Source: Poa pratensis (lineage: Eukaryota; Streptophyta; Magnoliopsida; Poales; Poaceae). Taken from it: a stretch of DNA of 64,000 bases. The notes below the pieces were generated by a model that had not been told where the DNA came from, did no database searches, and was given only the letters and a program-made list of their open reading frames with translations. Shown one piece after another: positions 22,145 to 33,139 of the stretch. Numbering within the stretch: position 1 is the stretch's first letter; each line of letters begins with the position of its first letter. The stretch lies in NCBI GenBank assembly GCA_947311845.1, contig CAMZMU010000049.1, forward strand, positions 11,059,523 through 11,123,522, written 5' to 3'. A program made the translations under genes and the position numbers.

Positions 22145-23827
22145 ATGAGTACTCCTGAGAACACTAAGTTGTGTGATTTCACTAGCACGAACAACAATGA
22201 TTTCATATGCACACCTATTGCTCCACCTGCTGCTTCAGCAGAATTTTATGAAATTAAACCTGCACTTTTAAATCTTGTTATGAAAGAGCAATTTTCTGGT
22301 GTTAGTACTGATGATGCTGCTGTTCACCTTAATAACTTTGTTGAACTTTGTGAAATGCAAAAGCTCAAGGAAGTAGATGGTGATATTATTAAACTGAAAC
22401 TTTTTCCTTTCTCCTTGAGAGGACGTGCTAAAGAATGGTTGCTATCTTTGCCTAGAAATAGTATTGATTCATGGACTAAATGCAAAGATGCTTTTATTGG
22501 AAAATATTATCCTCCTGCTAAGATTATTTCTTTGAGAAGTAGCATAATGAATTTTAAGCAATTTGATAATGAACATGTTGCTCAAGCATGGGAGAGAATG
22601 AAATCATTGGTTAAAAATTGTCCCACTCATGGACTGACTACTTGGATGATCATCCAAACCTTCTATGCAGGATTAAATTTTTCTTCAAGGAATTTATTGG
22701 ATTCGGCCGCTGGAGGTACCTTTATGTCCATCACTTTGGGTGCTGCAACAAAGCTTTTGATGATATGATGATTAATTATTCTGAGTGGCACACCGAGAGA
22801 GCTCCAACAGGTAAGAAGGTAAATTCTGTTGAGGAAACCTCTTCCTTGAGTGCCAAAATTGATACTATTATGTCTATGCTTGCAAATGGTCAAACACATG
22901 TTGATCCAAATAATGTTCCTTTAGCTTCTTTGGTTGCTCAAGAAGAGCATGTTGATGTGAACTTCATTAAAAATAATAATTTCAACAACAATGCTTATAG
23001 GAATAATTTTGGTAATAGCAATTATAGGCCCTATCCTTCTAATAGTGGCAATGGTTATGGAGATTCCTATGGTAGAACAAGAATGCCTAGTGAGGAAAGG
23101 ATGCTAGAAATTGAAAAGGCCACTAAATTTTTATGCAAAAGCAATATGAGCAAAACCAACTGTTTACTAGAACTATGGATGAACAATCTGCTATGCTAAA
23201 AAATATAAGCCATCAACTTGAGAATTTAAATAGGGAATTTCTGGTTTGCAAGGTAAAATTTCTCATGCTGAAACTTGTATTTCGTCGATGTCTGAAACAC
23301 AATCCTCTTTGATTAATAAGATGGCAGCTAAGCCCGAAACAATTGAGAGTAATACCTTTGCCGTAGCCAATGCTATACAAGTTAAAATTGATAACAATGT
23401 GAGGATGTTAGCTGAATTGCATGCTAGATGGGAAAGAGAGGATGAAATTGCTAGAAAGAATAATATTGCTAGAGTTTATACTATTACTACTTCTGAAAAT
23501 GCTTCAAACTCAAGTGTTAACAAACCTCCTACCATTAATGGCAAGATAATTGGTGTTGGTAATGTTTCCACTTCTATTGCAAAATGTCCTAAATTGCCTG
23601 ATAACTCTGAAACTGTCCTTGATAAAGATGCTGAAATTTCTAGCAATAAGGAAGATAATAACTCCATTACTTTTGATAATAATGACTTTGATTTTGATGG
23701 TTGCAATATTTCTGAAGTAATTAAGTTCTTGCAAAAGCTAGCTAGAAGTCCTAATGCTAGTGCTATAAACATGGCTTTTACTAAACATATTACTAATGCT
23801 CTCATGCAAGTTAGGGAAGAAAATTAA
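22145..23827 (+). pseudogene. Gypsy gag, frameshifted
   Basis: A Ty3-type Gag beginning at the ATG at 22145. The retrotrans_gag core is clear (HLNNFVELCEMQKLKEVDGD, LFPFSLRGRAKEWLLSLP, FIGKYYPPAKI, QFDNEHVAQAWERMKSLVKN, QTFYAGL). The frame shifts near 22750 (ATK to AFDDMMINYSEW), again near 23130 (KATKFLC) and near 23240. Later pieces hold an Asn/Gly/Tyr-rich linker and a coiled-coil-like segment (about 23246-23480). Gag therefore cannot be made as one protein from this copy. Confidence 0.88.
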
Positions 23828-23882
23828 AACATGAAGCTTCTATCCCTAGGAAGTTAGAAGATGGTTGGGAGCCCATCATTAA

Positions 23883-24300
23883 ATGAAATTGAATGACTTT
23901 GATTGCAATGCTTTGTGTGACCTTGGTGCTAGTATTTCTGTTATGCCTAAAAGATTATATGATATGCTTGATTTAGCACCTTTGGAAAATTGTTACTTGG
24001 ATGTTCACCTTGTTGATTCTACTATTAAAAAACCTTTGGGAAGAATTGATGATGTTCTTATCATGGTTAACAACAATTATGTCCCCGTTGATTTTATTGT
24101 CTTGGATATTGATGCAATCCATCATGCCCTATTGTGCTGGGAAGACCTTTTCTTAGACTGTAGGTGCTATTATTGATATGAAAGAAGGGAATATAAAATA
24201 TCAATTTCCTCTCAAGAAAGGTATGGAACACTTTCCTAGGAAGAAGATTAAGCCACCTTATGATTCTATTGTTCGAACAAATTACAATGTTGATGCTTCT
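23883..24300 (+). pseudogene. Gypsy aspartic protease remnant
   Basis: CDLGASISVMPKRLYDMLDL is the retropepsin-like active-site region with D-L-G in place of D-S/T-G, followed by DDVLIMVNNNYVPVDFIVLD. The frame breaks near 24150 (GRPFLRT continues in another frame); DMKEGNIKYQFPLKKGMEH then follows and it stops near 24318. Nothing resembling reverse transcriptase follows. Confidence 0.8.
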
Positions 24301-24319
24301 TCACTTGGTAATACTTGAT

Positions 24320-26955
24320 GCATGCTTTGTGCCTAGCTAAAAGGCGTTAAAGAAAAGCGCTTATGGGAGGCAACCCATTATTTTTTTCTGCAATTTTTCT
24401 TTTATTGAGTCAAGGAGGTTTACTTCTGTAGCAACTCCTTTGTATCTTTATTTTCTCGCATTGTTGTGCCAAGAGTAGCCTCTAATGTTAAGATGATGCT
24501 TAATTTTGATTGCTGCGCAGAAACAGATTTTTGCTGTTCACTGTACGAAATTCCTAAAATCACCAGATTGTTAATTAAATCTGAAATTTTTGTGCGTAAT
24601 CTTTATGAATGTCTGAACTTTCATTAGTTCAGAGTTTTCGATCTGAGCGTCGTAAGTGCCTCGAAAAAATTCGTCTTTGCGGACTGTTCTGTTTTAGACA
24701 GATTATGCCTTTTTATTTTGCATTCTCTCTTTTACTAGTGTTGAGTGAAATTCTTTTTTGGGTGGAAGAGCTTCACATAACATCAGTGGCTGTAGCTAAT
24801 GTTTAAAGTAACAAATCATATTGCGTCTTTATAGAACATGTGAATTTTTGATTATGCACTAACCCTCTAATGAGATCTACTTTGAGTTTGGTGTGACGGA
24901 AGTTTTCAAGGGTCAAGAGAGAAGGATGATATAATAGGATCAAGAAGAGTGAAGAGCTTAAGCTTGGGGAGGCTCCCATGGATCTCCCCAGCATATTTCA
25001 AGAAGACTCAAGCGTCTAAGCTTGGGGATGCCCAAGGCATCCCCTTCTTCATCGTCAAAATTATCAGGTCATCTCTAGTGAAACTATATTTTAATTCTTT
25101 CACATCATATGTGCTTTTCTTGGAGCGTCTGTGTGCTTTTATTTTCAGTATTGCACTTTTATTTTCAATAAAGCTTGACTGGACCCTAGCATTCTTGATT
25201 GGGAGAGAGACACGCTCCGCTTTTTCATGAGAATACTCCTATTCTTCACTTATATTTGTTGAGTATTCATATCTAGCGCTGTTCAGCTTTTAGCTCTTGT
25301 TTTCATGTATCTCTTGTCAGAGCTATTAGCTTTCTTTTGTAGAAAGTACTCTCTTGCTTCACTTATATTTGTTTGGAGAGTTGATAAATAAATTGATTGG
25401 TGTTTGGTTGGTTCAGAAAATGTTGCATGTGGTAATTGGTATAAGGAAAAACTTGCTTAATCTTGTAGATCACTAATGGATAACTTGATGCTTGTCAATT
25501 GTTTTGAGTTAACAAGTAGATCATGATTAAATTGTGCATCACATGAGTTAAGCCTATTAGTGAAGAACTACCGTAAAGCTTGTTGAAAATTTGGTTTGCA
25601 TCGGTGGTATCTCTAAGGTCTAGATATTTTCTAATAACAGGGTTTGGTTAACAAGGAAGACGGTATGAAGTCTTATAACGTTTGCAATATGTTTGTCATA
25701 TAAAACTTGGTGTACGGGTTGATATTCTTGTTTGCTTACATAACCTTGCTAGCCTAAACTCTGTACTGAGAGGGAATGCTTCTCGTGCATCCAAATCCTT
25801 GAGCCAAAATCCATGCCATTTGTGTCCACCATAACTACCTATATGTGGTATTTCCTTGCCACTCCAAGTAAATTTTTCATGTGCTACCTTTAAATTATTC
25901 AAAATGTTATTATTCCCTTTTTGTGTCAATGTTTACTAGCTCATGAGGAATTAGTGTGGTTATTCTTTATTCTATTTGTCGAATGGACTTTTACACCTGG
26001 ACTAGTGGCATATACATCCGCTTATCCAATAACTTGCAAAAAGAGCTGGCAACGGGGTGCCCAGTCCCAATTAATTACAACTTTAACCAATTAATTCTCT
26101 TCACACTTTTGCCCTGATTCATCAGTAAGCAATGACAAACAGTGAAATACCTGAATGTGTGTAAACCAAAGAGAAAGAGGGATGATCTGCCTTGCTGGTA
26201 GAAATAACGTCCTTCATGGGAGCCGCTCTTAAAAGTCCGTTGACAGGTAGAATACTGTTCTCACCCGCTACCATTCGTTGACAATTAACAAACACCTCTC
26301 AAAAATAGATACTCCTCCATGGTATGTGATTGATGGAAGGCACCCGAGGATTCGGTTAGCCATGGCTTGTGTTAGCAAGGTTGGGAGGAGTATCAAATAT
26401 TTTATGCAATCTCTATATGCTTTCAAAAACCTAAAAGCTCTAGCACATGATTTAATCCCTGCTTCCCTCTGCGAAGGGCCTTTCTTTTACTTTTATGTTG
26501 AGTCAGTTTTCCTATTCTTTCTGTCTTCCACAAGCAAACACTAGTGTCAACTTTGTTACAACATGCGTTATATGCAATGTATTGGACTTGTTATACTACT
26601 TTGTGTTGACAATATCCATGAGATAAATATGTTGAAAGTTGAAGCAAATGCTGAAACTAAATTCTTCCTTTGTGTTGATTAAATACCTTTTATTAGAAAC
26701 TATTGCTTTATGAGTTAACACTTATGCAAAACTGTTTGATGCTTGTCTCGAAAGTACTATTCATGAAAACGTTTAGCTTGTGTGATTCATTGTTTACTCA
26801 TTATCTATTTGGTAGCAAATTATAGACCATTGACTTGGATCACTTCATTCATTTACATGTGCCTTGCAATATTATATGATCAAGATTATGATGTAGCATG
26901 TCACCTCAAAAATTATTTTGTTTTTATCGTTTACCTACTCGAGGACGAGTAGGAA
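24320..26955 (+). other. non-coding spacer of the Gypsy element
   Basis: About 2.6 kb without conserved protein, where pol would lie in an autonomous element. It contains two small hairpins (GGGGAGGCTCCC... at about 24967 and GGGGATGCCCAAGGCATCCCC at 25024-25044) and two internal polypurine-tract copies (24959-24973 and 25016-25031). Confidence 0.8.
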
Positions 26956-26971
26956 CTAAGCTTGGGGATGC
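26956..26971 (+). promoter_or_regulatory. polypurine tract of the Gypsy element
   Basis: CTAAGCTTGGGGATGC directly precedes the 3' LTR start TGATACGTCTC. The same 16 bases occur at 25016-25031. Confidence 0.75.
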
Positions 26972-28552
26972 TGATACGTCTCAAACGTATCTATAATTTT
27001 TGATGTTCCATGCTTGTTTTATACCAATTGCTACATGTTTTGCATCTACTTTATATCACTTTTATACATTTTTTGGGACTAACCTATTAACAAGATGCCG
27101 AAGTGCCAGTTCCTGTTTTCTGCTGTTTTTGTATTCCAGAAAAGCTAGTCTGGAAATATTCTCGGAATTGGACGAAACTACACGGGGGTCCCTATTTTTC
27201 CAGAACAACCTGACGGAGCGAAGGAGCACAGAGGAGGGCCACCAGGAGGCCACACGCACCTAGGGCGCGGGCCCCCCTCTGCCGCGCCCTAGGGTGGTGT
27301 GGGCCCCTCGGGGGTCCGCAGCCGCCGCCCTTTCGCCTACTTATTCCCCCCGACGCGAAAACCCTAAGTACCTGAGCAAATATCCACGAAAAGTTCCAGA
27401 GACGCCGCCGCCGTCAACCCTAGCTCGGGAGGGTTCAGAACCTCTTCCCGGCACCCTGCCGGAGAGGGGAATCGTCACCGGAGGCTTCTACATCGCCATG
27501 CCTGCCTCCGGAGTGATGCGTGAGTAGTTCATCCTTGGACTACGGGTCCATAGCAGTAGCTAGATGGTTGTCTCTCCACTTTGTGCCATCATGTTTAGAT
27601 CTTGTGAGCTGCCCTACATGATCAAGATCATATTATTGTAATGCTACATGTTGTGTTTGCTGGGATCCGATGAATATTGAATATATGTCAAGTTGATTAT
27701 CAATCTATCTTATATGTTATTTAAGATCTTGCATGCTTTCCGTTACTCGTAGATGCTTTGGCCAAGTAGATGCTTGTAACTCCAAGAGAGAGTATTTATG
27801 CTAGATAGTGGGTTCATGCCTCCGTTTAACCTGGGACAGTGACAGAAAGTTCTAAGGTTGTGGATGTGCTGTTGCCACTAGGGATAACCTAACGATGCTA
27901 TGTCCACGGGCATATGTGTTTGTTTACATTACGCACTTTACTTAATGCAATTATCCGTTGCTTGCAACTTAATACCAACGGGGGACTCGGATGACAACCC
28001 GGCGGTGGATTATTAGTCATAGATGCTGTTGGATAACGGTCTATGTATTATGTCGTAATGCCCAATTAAATATCATAGTAGTCAACATGTCATGTATATG
28101 CATTGTCATGCGCTCACTATTTGTCAATTGCCCAGCTGTAATTTGTTCACCCAACATGTTAGTTATCTTTTATGGAGAGACACCACTAGTGAACTGTGGA
28201 CCCCGGTCCATTCTTTTACACTGATTAAACAACCACAAACTGCAAACTGTTCCTTTTTCATTCTCTGCAATTTAATACTCATTTTCCACACCATACGTTT
28301 AATCCTTTGTTTTCAGCAAGCCGTGAGATTGACAACCTCACTGTTTCGTTGGGGCAAAGTAGTTTGATTGTGTTGTGTGCAGATTCCACGTTGGTGATCG
28401 TGTTGCGCCGTGCGGCCACCAACAACCTTCTGAAGAGTTGCTGCTCCTACTGGTTCGATAACCTTGGTTTCTTTCTGAGGGAAAACTTGCTGCTGAACTG
28501 CATCATACCTTCCTCTTGGGGTCTCCCAACGAGCGTGTGATTCACGCCATCA
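26972..28552 (+). repeat. 3' LTR of the Gypsy element
   Basis: Starts TGATACGTCTCAAACG and ends CGCCATCA, next to target-site duplication CCTTG (28553-28557). Confidence 0.93.
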
Positions 28553-28557
28553 CCTTG

Positions 28558-29970
28558 TCCTTAACAAGGAAAAAGAAACGATGAAATTCCACAAAGACAT
28601 CATTGTCGGTGACAAGACGATAAACAGATAGAAGATGTTGATTAATATGTGGAACATGAAGAATATTTCTTAAACGAAGAGATGAACCGGCTAAATTGGA
28701 ATGACCAATATGCGAAATAGACAAACCTGCACCATTGGCCACTTGCACTTGATCCTTCCCGCCATAGCGCTCGTGGAAGTGGAGACGCTCCAGGTCACTC
28801 GTCAGGTGGTCCGTCGCACCGGAGTCCATGACCCAGTGAGGCGGCTTGTGAGAGGAGGAGGTAGACGCGGAGTTGCCGGCGCGGTTGTCATGATCATAGC
28901 GTTGCGGCAGTCGCCCGCCTTGTGTCCCCAATTCTTGCAAATTTGGCACTTGGGGCGCCTGCGCCGGTTGCAGCCATTGCCGCCACCGTTTCCTCCTCCA
29001 TTGCGGCCGTTGCCATTGCCGCCATTGTGGCCTTGACCGCCACCACCCTGGCCTTGGCCGCCTTGGCCGTAGCCACCTTGGCCATAGCTGCCTTGGCCGT
29101 AGCCTCCGTGCCCTGGCTGAACGGGACCGCCAACCGGCGGCCGCCACTAGGGCGACCTGCATCGTACGCGCGGCCCGGATTGGTGTTGTAGACCGGGCGC
29201 GACGCAGAGTTGGCCGAGGAAGCCCAGTCCTCGGTCTCCGATTGCTGCTGCTGTAAAGCCTCGTAGTGAAAAACACTGGAGTAGAACGCAGTGAGCGTGA
29301 CCGGGGCGACCGCGAAGTTCATCGAGGCGGCGATGGGGTTAAACGCCGAGCCGAGCCCGGTCAGCATGTAGTCGATGACCTCGTCATCGCGAAGTGGAGA
29401 GCCGGCGGCGGCCATGGCGTCGGCAAGCGCCTTCACCTTCTGCATATACTCGCCAGCGGGCTTGTCTCCCTTCCTCAGCGCCTGAATCTGGCGCCGGAGA
29501 TTCCGAACACCGGCGCTATTTTGTGCGCCGAACATGGCATGCACGGCTGCCCATGCCGCAACAGCCGTTGTGCAGCCGATCAACTGGGCTGAGATCTCCA
29601 CGTGCATCGATTCGAGGAGGTGCCCGAGGACCTTCTGATCGAGGGTCCACCACTGCTCGTACTCGGGGTTGGACACGGTCCGAGCAGCGTCGCCGGTGCC
29701 TGTCGTCACGGTCGGGGCCGGCACCTTTGCTGAGCCATCGAGAAAGCCGTGGAGGCGAACTCCGGCGAAGTTGGGGAGGGTGAGAGCCCTCCATAGCATG
29801 AAGTTGCTGCGGTCTAGGGAGACCGCGATGGATGGAACTGCTGGGACGGCCGCCGATGCCGAAGGTGGAGCGATGGTTGGGGTAGGCACAGCAAGGGGCG
29901 CGGAGGGGGAACTGAAGAGGGCGGGGCTGGAGGCCATCGCAGAGGCCAAGGCGGAGCTGAAGGACATCAC
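28558..29970 (-). pseudogene. Copia gag and protease, frameshifted
   Basis: Gag starts at the ATG at 29970, about 60 bp after the PBS. A Copia-type Gag (LDRSNFMLWRALTLPNF, LLESMHVEISAQLIG, VRNLRRQIQALRKGD, LTGLGSAFNPIAASMNF) is followed by a Gly/Gln-rich linker and a CCHC zinc knuckle CQICKNWGHKAGDC. A protease follows (WVMDSGATDHLTSD, with D-S-G) and an end LVTDNDVFVEFHRFFFLVKD. Three frames are used: a shift near 29140 before the Gly-rich linker and one just after the zinc knuckle (28905), where a base seems missing between TGC and CGC. Confidence 0.9.
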
Positions 29971-30029
29971 GGCGGCGACGCGAGGGGCGCGGCGGCTGCG
30001 GAGAGAGAGAGGCGGCGGCGGCTAGGGTA

Positions 30030-30042
30030 GGCTCTGATACCA
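30030..30042 (-). promoter_or_regulatory. primer binding site, initiator tRNA-Met type
   Basis: On the minus strand TGGTATCAGAGCC directly follows the 5' LTR, the usual Copia primer site complementary to tRNA-iMet. Confidence 0.92.
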
Positions 30043-30171
30043 AGTAAAAAAAAGGGTTTAGGGTTTCCGTGGGGCAATGCCTCTCCACGTCTTCCTTTTA
30101 TATATGATCAGCACAATACAATTTACATACGTTTACATACGTGTACATGACACGCTAGACCTATTTTAACA
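30043..30171 (-). repeat. 5' LTR of the Copia element
   Basis: 129 bp, next to target-site duplication CCTTG (30172-30176). It holds about 20 bp that the 3' LTR lacks. Confidence 0.9.
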
Positions 30172-30176
30172 CCTTG

Positions 30177-30480
30177 CAATCTTAAGTCCTTAACTCGTAG
30201 ACCACCAAATTCATAGGGGTTACAAATGTTCTGCCACGACACCAAACATTGGCCTCCATTTACCTTGTCTTTCGCAGTCCAGAAAAAAGCTCTGCACCAT
30301 TTTTCAGTTTCTTCAAAAAACCCAGACCGGTGCGTCAGCGACTAGCAAGTGATGAATTGGTCTTGCAGCCACCACGGTTTTTATCAGTATTAGCCGACCT
30401 TGTCTGGCGATCATCCCTCGCTGCCATGCTGGGAGGCAGTCAATGACTGCATCAATAAGTGGCTGCCATTATCATAGAAC
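30177..30480 (-). pseudogene. LINE remnant, segment A (reverse transcriptase, end of RT domain)
   Basis: Minus-strand fragments read ARPIHHLL, EETEKWCRAFFWTAKDKVNG, GQCLVSWQNIC and FGGLRVKDLRLQG, the end of a LINE RT domain. The reading continues as IALRVRWEWLRR at 17177 once the Copia element and one CCTTG are removed. The 5' part of the LINE is missing beyond about 30480, close to the 3' flank of the first CCR gene. Confidence 0.85.
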
Positions 30481-30774
30481 TACAAGAAACTCTCTTTTGC
30501 AGGAAAAAAATGCGATCTACCAAGAGACTCAGTGTGACAACATCTGCATCCAGGGGTAGTAGGGCAGGTGTGCCGGTAGGTCAACCTGCCGTTATTACGC
30601 AAATCATACAAGTAATTGTAAAGTTTAGGTAGGGACCGGGAAGGGCACAGCACAACACATCTCATCATCCCTCAAAAAAATCCCTAAAACAAACACATCT
30701 CATCTCAAGCAGTAAGGATGACCATGAACCTACGACATACAAGTCAATAAAACACGTAACGGTTTATCCAACCA

Positions 30775-33139
30775 TCAGGCGATGCATCCCCTGCTCCGGA
30801 GGCTCTCCACCGCATCTCTGATGATCTTCTCCAGAGGACTGAACTGCAGGCCCAGCGCCATCAGCTTCTTCGGCGCCGCCTCCGCTCTCACCAGCCCAGG
30901 CTGCGTGTCCTCAGGAAACCTGCTGGCAAAACCAACAACAAGCCAAGGGGTCAGCGCCCGCGACAACTATTCTTTCATTTGATCATGCCAGATAGGAACT
31001 GAACCATTTCCTATGAAATTCTTGTGCTGCAAACATACTGTGTATCTGTTCAGTTTGAAGTTTGACGGGTCGCTTACTTCGGGACTTTGTAGTCGGGGTA
31101 GAGCTCGGCGACTTTGGCTGCGAAATCGCTCCAGTGACAGATGGGCTTCACGCAGAGGTGCCTCCCGGCTGCCGATGGGTTCTCGTACAGCAGGATGTGG
31201 GCTAGCGCGACGTCTTCCACGTGGACTGGCCCGATGAAGAAATCTGCATACTCCTCTGTGCAACCTGCGTATGAAGAGGTTTTGTGTTGAGGATGTGTTT
31301 ACTTATCATAGTCATAGCAACAACACACTGAACCTAGCACGATTAGTATTCTGAATAGCAAATGCAAGTAAATTTCATTACCACAGTGCCAAATGGCGAT
31401 GCATGATGATTTTTAACCTGTGATTTTCTTATGCCATCTGAACCGAAAGAGGCATTGTTCATGCAAATTATGGAGCAACAAAAAAGGGTTCAGAGAATAC
31501 AACACTTGTAGTTCTACTGTCCAATATTTGCCACTGCAGATTATTCAGTCCAGCGCAATTAGTTTCGTTTCAGCCAGTCCTCCAAAGCACTAGCGGTCAG
31601 AACTCATTTGCTGGTCCACTTACTAATTTCAAATGTTATCAGTTCAAATGTTAAAGGTCTCACAACAAAATGTGTTCAGTTTGTACAAGTGCATGAACTG
31701 CCCCTGCTTCAGTTTGCCACTGGCACTCATGACTTGCTTGGAAACAAATAGTGTGACCTACCAGCAAACTTTCTAGATGGACTAAAAAATGACTAAAGAG
31801 TACTACATAAATTTCTTTATCTGCCAAACTATCAAACACATCTTAAACTACGATGAGAGTTTCGTCAAGACTAGATGATGATTGATGAAAAGCTGCAATA
31901 CGCGTACCTTCAAGTAAGCGAAGAAACATGGCCATGCTAGCATTGATCCTCGGTGGAATCATCTCGCCCAAAACAGTCCCCGGATTGACCACGACCACGT
32001 CCAGACCATTCTCGTCTGCAAACTTCCATGCCGCCTTCTCTGCCAGTGCCTTTGAAGCAGGGTACCAAACCTATCCAAAAAAAGATAGAAGCTGAGATAA
32101 CTGTCAAGCTTTCAGCAGAAAAATGTTGCATCTTTGCAGTTCTGCAACGATTTTACATGCTGCCACTGTGTGCAACTTTCTACCCCCAAAATCCCAATGA
32201 TCCAGTAGAATTAAAGGGGAAAAAACTAGATCATTCTGTCACCTCCGCAACGGAACTGATATACTACTGCATCTGGAGATTTCATATTTTCATCTCACGA
32301 AACAAACTCTGCAGACTGCAGTAACCAATTGCACTGCAGGATGCAGATAACATTTTCCTGTCTTGAAACTGAATAAGTAACTGCAGATTTCATGCCATAA
32401 TTGGTTGCTGCAGATTTTTTGTTTCTGAAAGTGGCAATATCGTCTCACCCCGTTCTTGTCGCAGTAGTCGATGTCGGTCCAGCAGCGCTCGTCGAGGACC
32501 TCGCCTGCCGGCCACCCCGGGCAGGGCACGAGGGCGGAGACGGAGGAGGTGACCACCACCCGCCGTACTCCCCCGGCTTCCTTGGCGGCGCGCAGCACGT
32601 TGAGCGTGCCCTCCACCGCCGGCACCACCAGCTCCTTCTGCAACCAAGCAACGAGGCAGACACCGCCGGCCACCGGGGCGTGTGAGAGGAGACCGATCGA
32701 TAGGACAGACGGGGCAACGAGGAGCAGAGCAGACGGGGCAGCAAGTACCTGGGGGTCGAGGACGGTGTCCACGGTGCAGGGGGAGGCGAGGTGGAACACG
32801 CCGGAGCATCCCCGTGCGGCGGCGAGCATGGCGGCGCCGTCTAGGAGGTCGCACCGGAAGAAGCGGACGCGGCCCTCGTCGCCGGCGGCGGCGGCGAGCG
32901 CGCGGAGGTGGTCCGTCTCGGCCTTGTCATCTGCGCCACGCCGAGACCAAATCAGCACTTACCTCCGTCGCATTGCGCGCAGTAGCGATTCAGCTCAGAT
33001 GGCACTGACCGGGATTGAGGACGGCGGCGTGGATGGAGTAGCCGCGGGCGAGGAGGCGGCGGACGAGGCACGAACCGATGACGCCGCTGGCGCCGGTGAC
33101 CAGCACCGTCTCCCCTGCTGCTGCTGCTCCGGTCGCCAT
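30775..33139 (-). CDS. cinnamoyl-CoA reductase-like protein 1 (NADP-dependent reductase)
   Basis: Six exons: 33139-33010, 32930-32749, 32637-32449, 32070-31908, 31264-31078, 30919-30775. All introns are GT-AG; the 996-nt reading frame is unbroken (331 residues, close to the family's usual 320-340). It is an extended short-chain dehydrogenase of the CCR/DFR/anthocyanidin-reductase group, probably cytosolic. Visible: NADP-binding TGASGVIG (15-22), SS at 135-136, and catalytic Y170-P-A-S-K174. The CCR signature NWYCYGK is replaced by NGVWYPASK, so a substrate other than feruloyl-CoA is likely. The C-terminus contains [23 protein letters not shown]-like ATATAAA lies at 33304-33310. Its close relative is at 54387-56633, and the two 3' flanks are also alike. 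Confidence 0.93.

Larger units (their letters stand above)
20363..28552 (+). mobile_element. non-autonomous Ty3/Gypsy retrotransposon (gag-pro only)
   Basis: LTRs 20363-21937 (1575 bp) and 26972-28552 (1581 bp); target-site duplication CCTTG at 20358-20362 and 28553-28557. It starts TGATTCGTCTC or TGATACGTCTC, the start of a very abundant Triticeae Gypsy LTR type, and ends ATCA. A PBS, gag, protease, a long non-coding spacer and a polypurine tract are present; reverse transcriptase, RNase H and integrase are absent. It lies inside the minus-strand Copia element, between its protease and integrase, in the opposite orientation. The LTRs differ mainly by single-base indels, so the insertion is recent. 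Confidence 0.93.
17178..30171 (-). mobile_element. Ty1/Copia retrotransposon with very short LTRs, interrupted by a Gypsy
   Basis: A complete Copia element on the minus strand (13 kb including the nested Gypsy; about 4.8 kb without it). LTRs are 17178-17286 (109 bp) and 30043-30171 (129 bp); the second has extra TTTACATACG/TGTACATGACACGC text. Target-site duplication CCTTG is at 17173-17177 and 30172-30176. In element orientation the LTR starts TGTTAAAATAGG and ends ACT, a non-canonical TG...CT pair. Gag, protease, integrase, RT and RNase H occur in Copia order but with several frameshifts. It interrupts a LINE remnant. Confidence 0.93.

Noticed and set aside
28894..29276. Ala-rich plus-strand frames in the Copia gag region
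   Set aside because: Complement of the Gly/Gln-rich Gag linker; no independent support.
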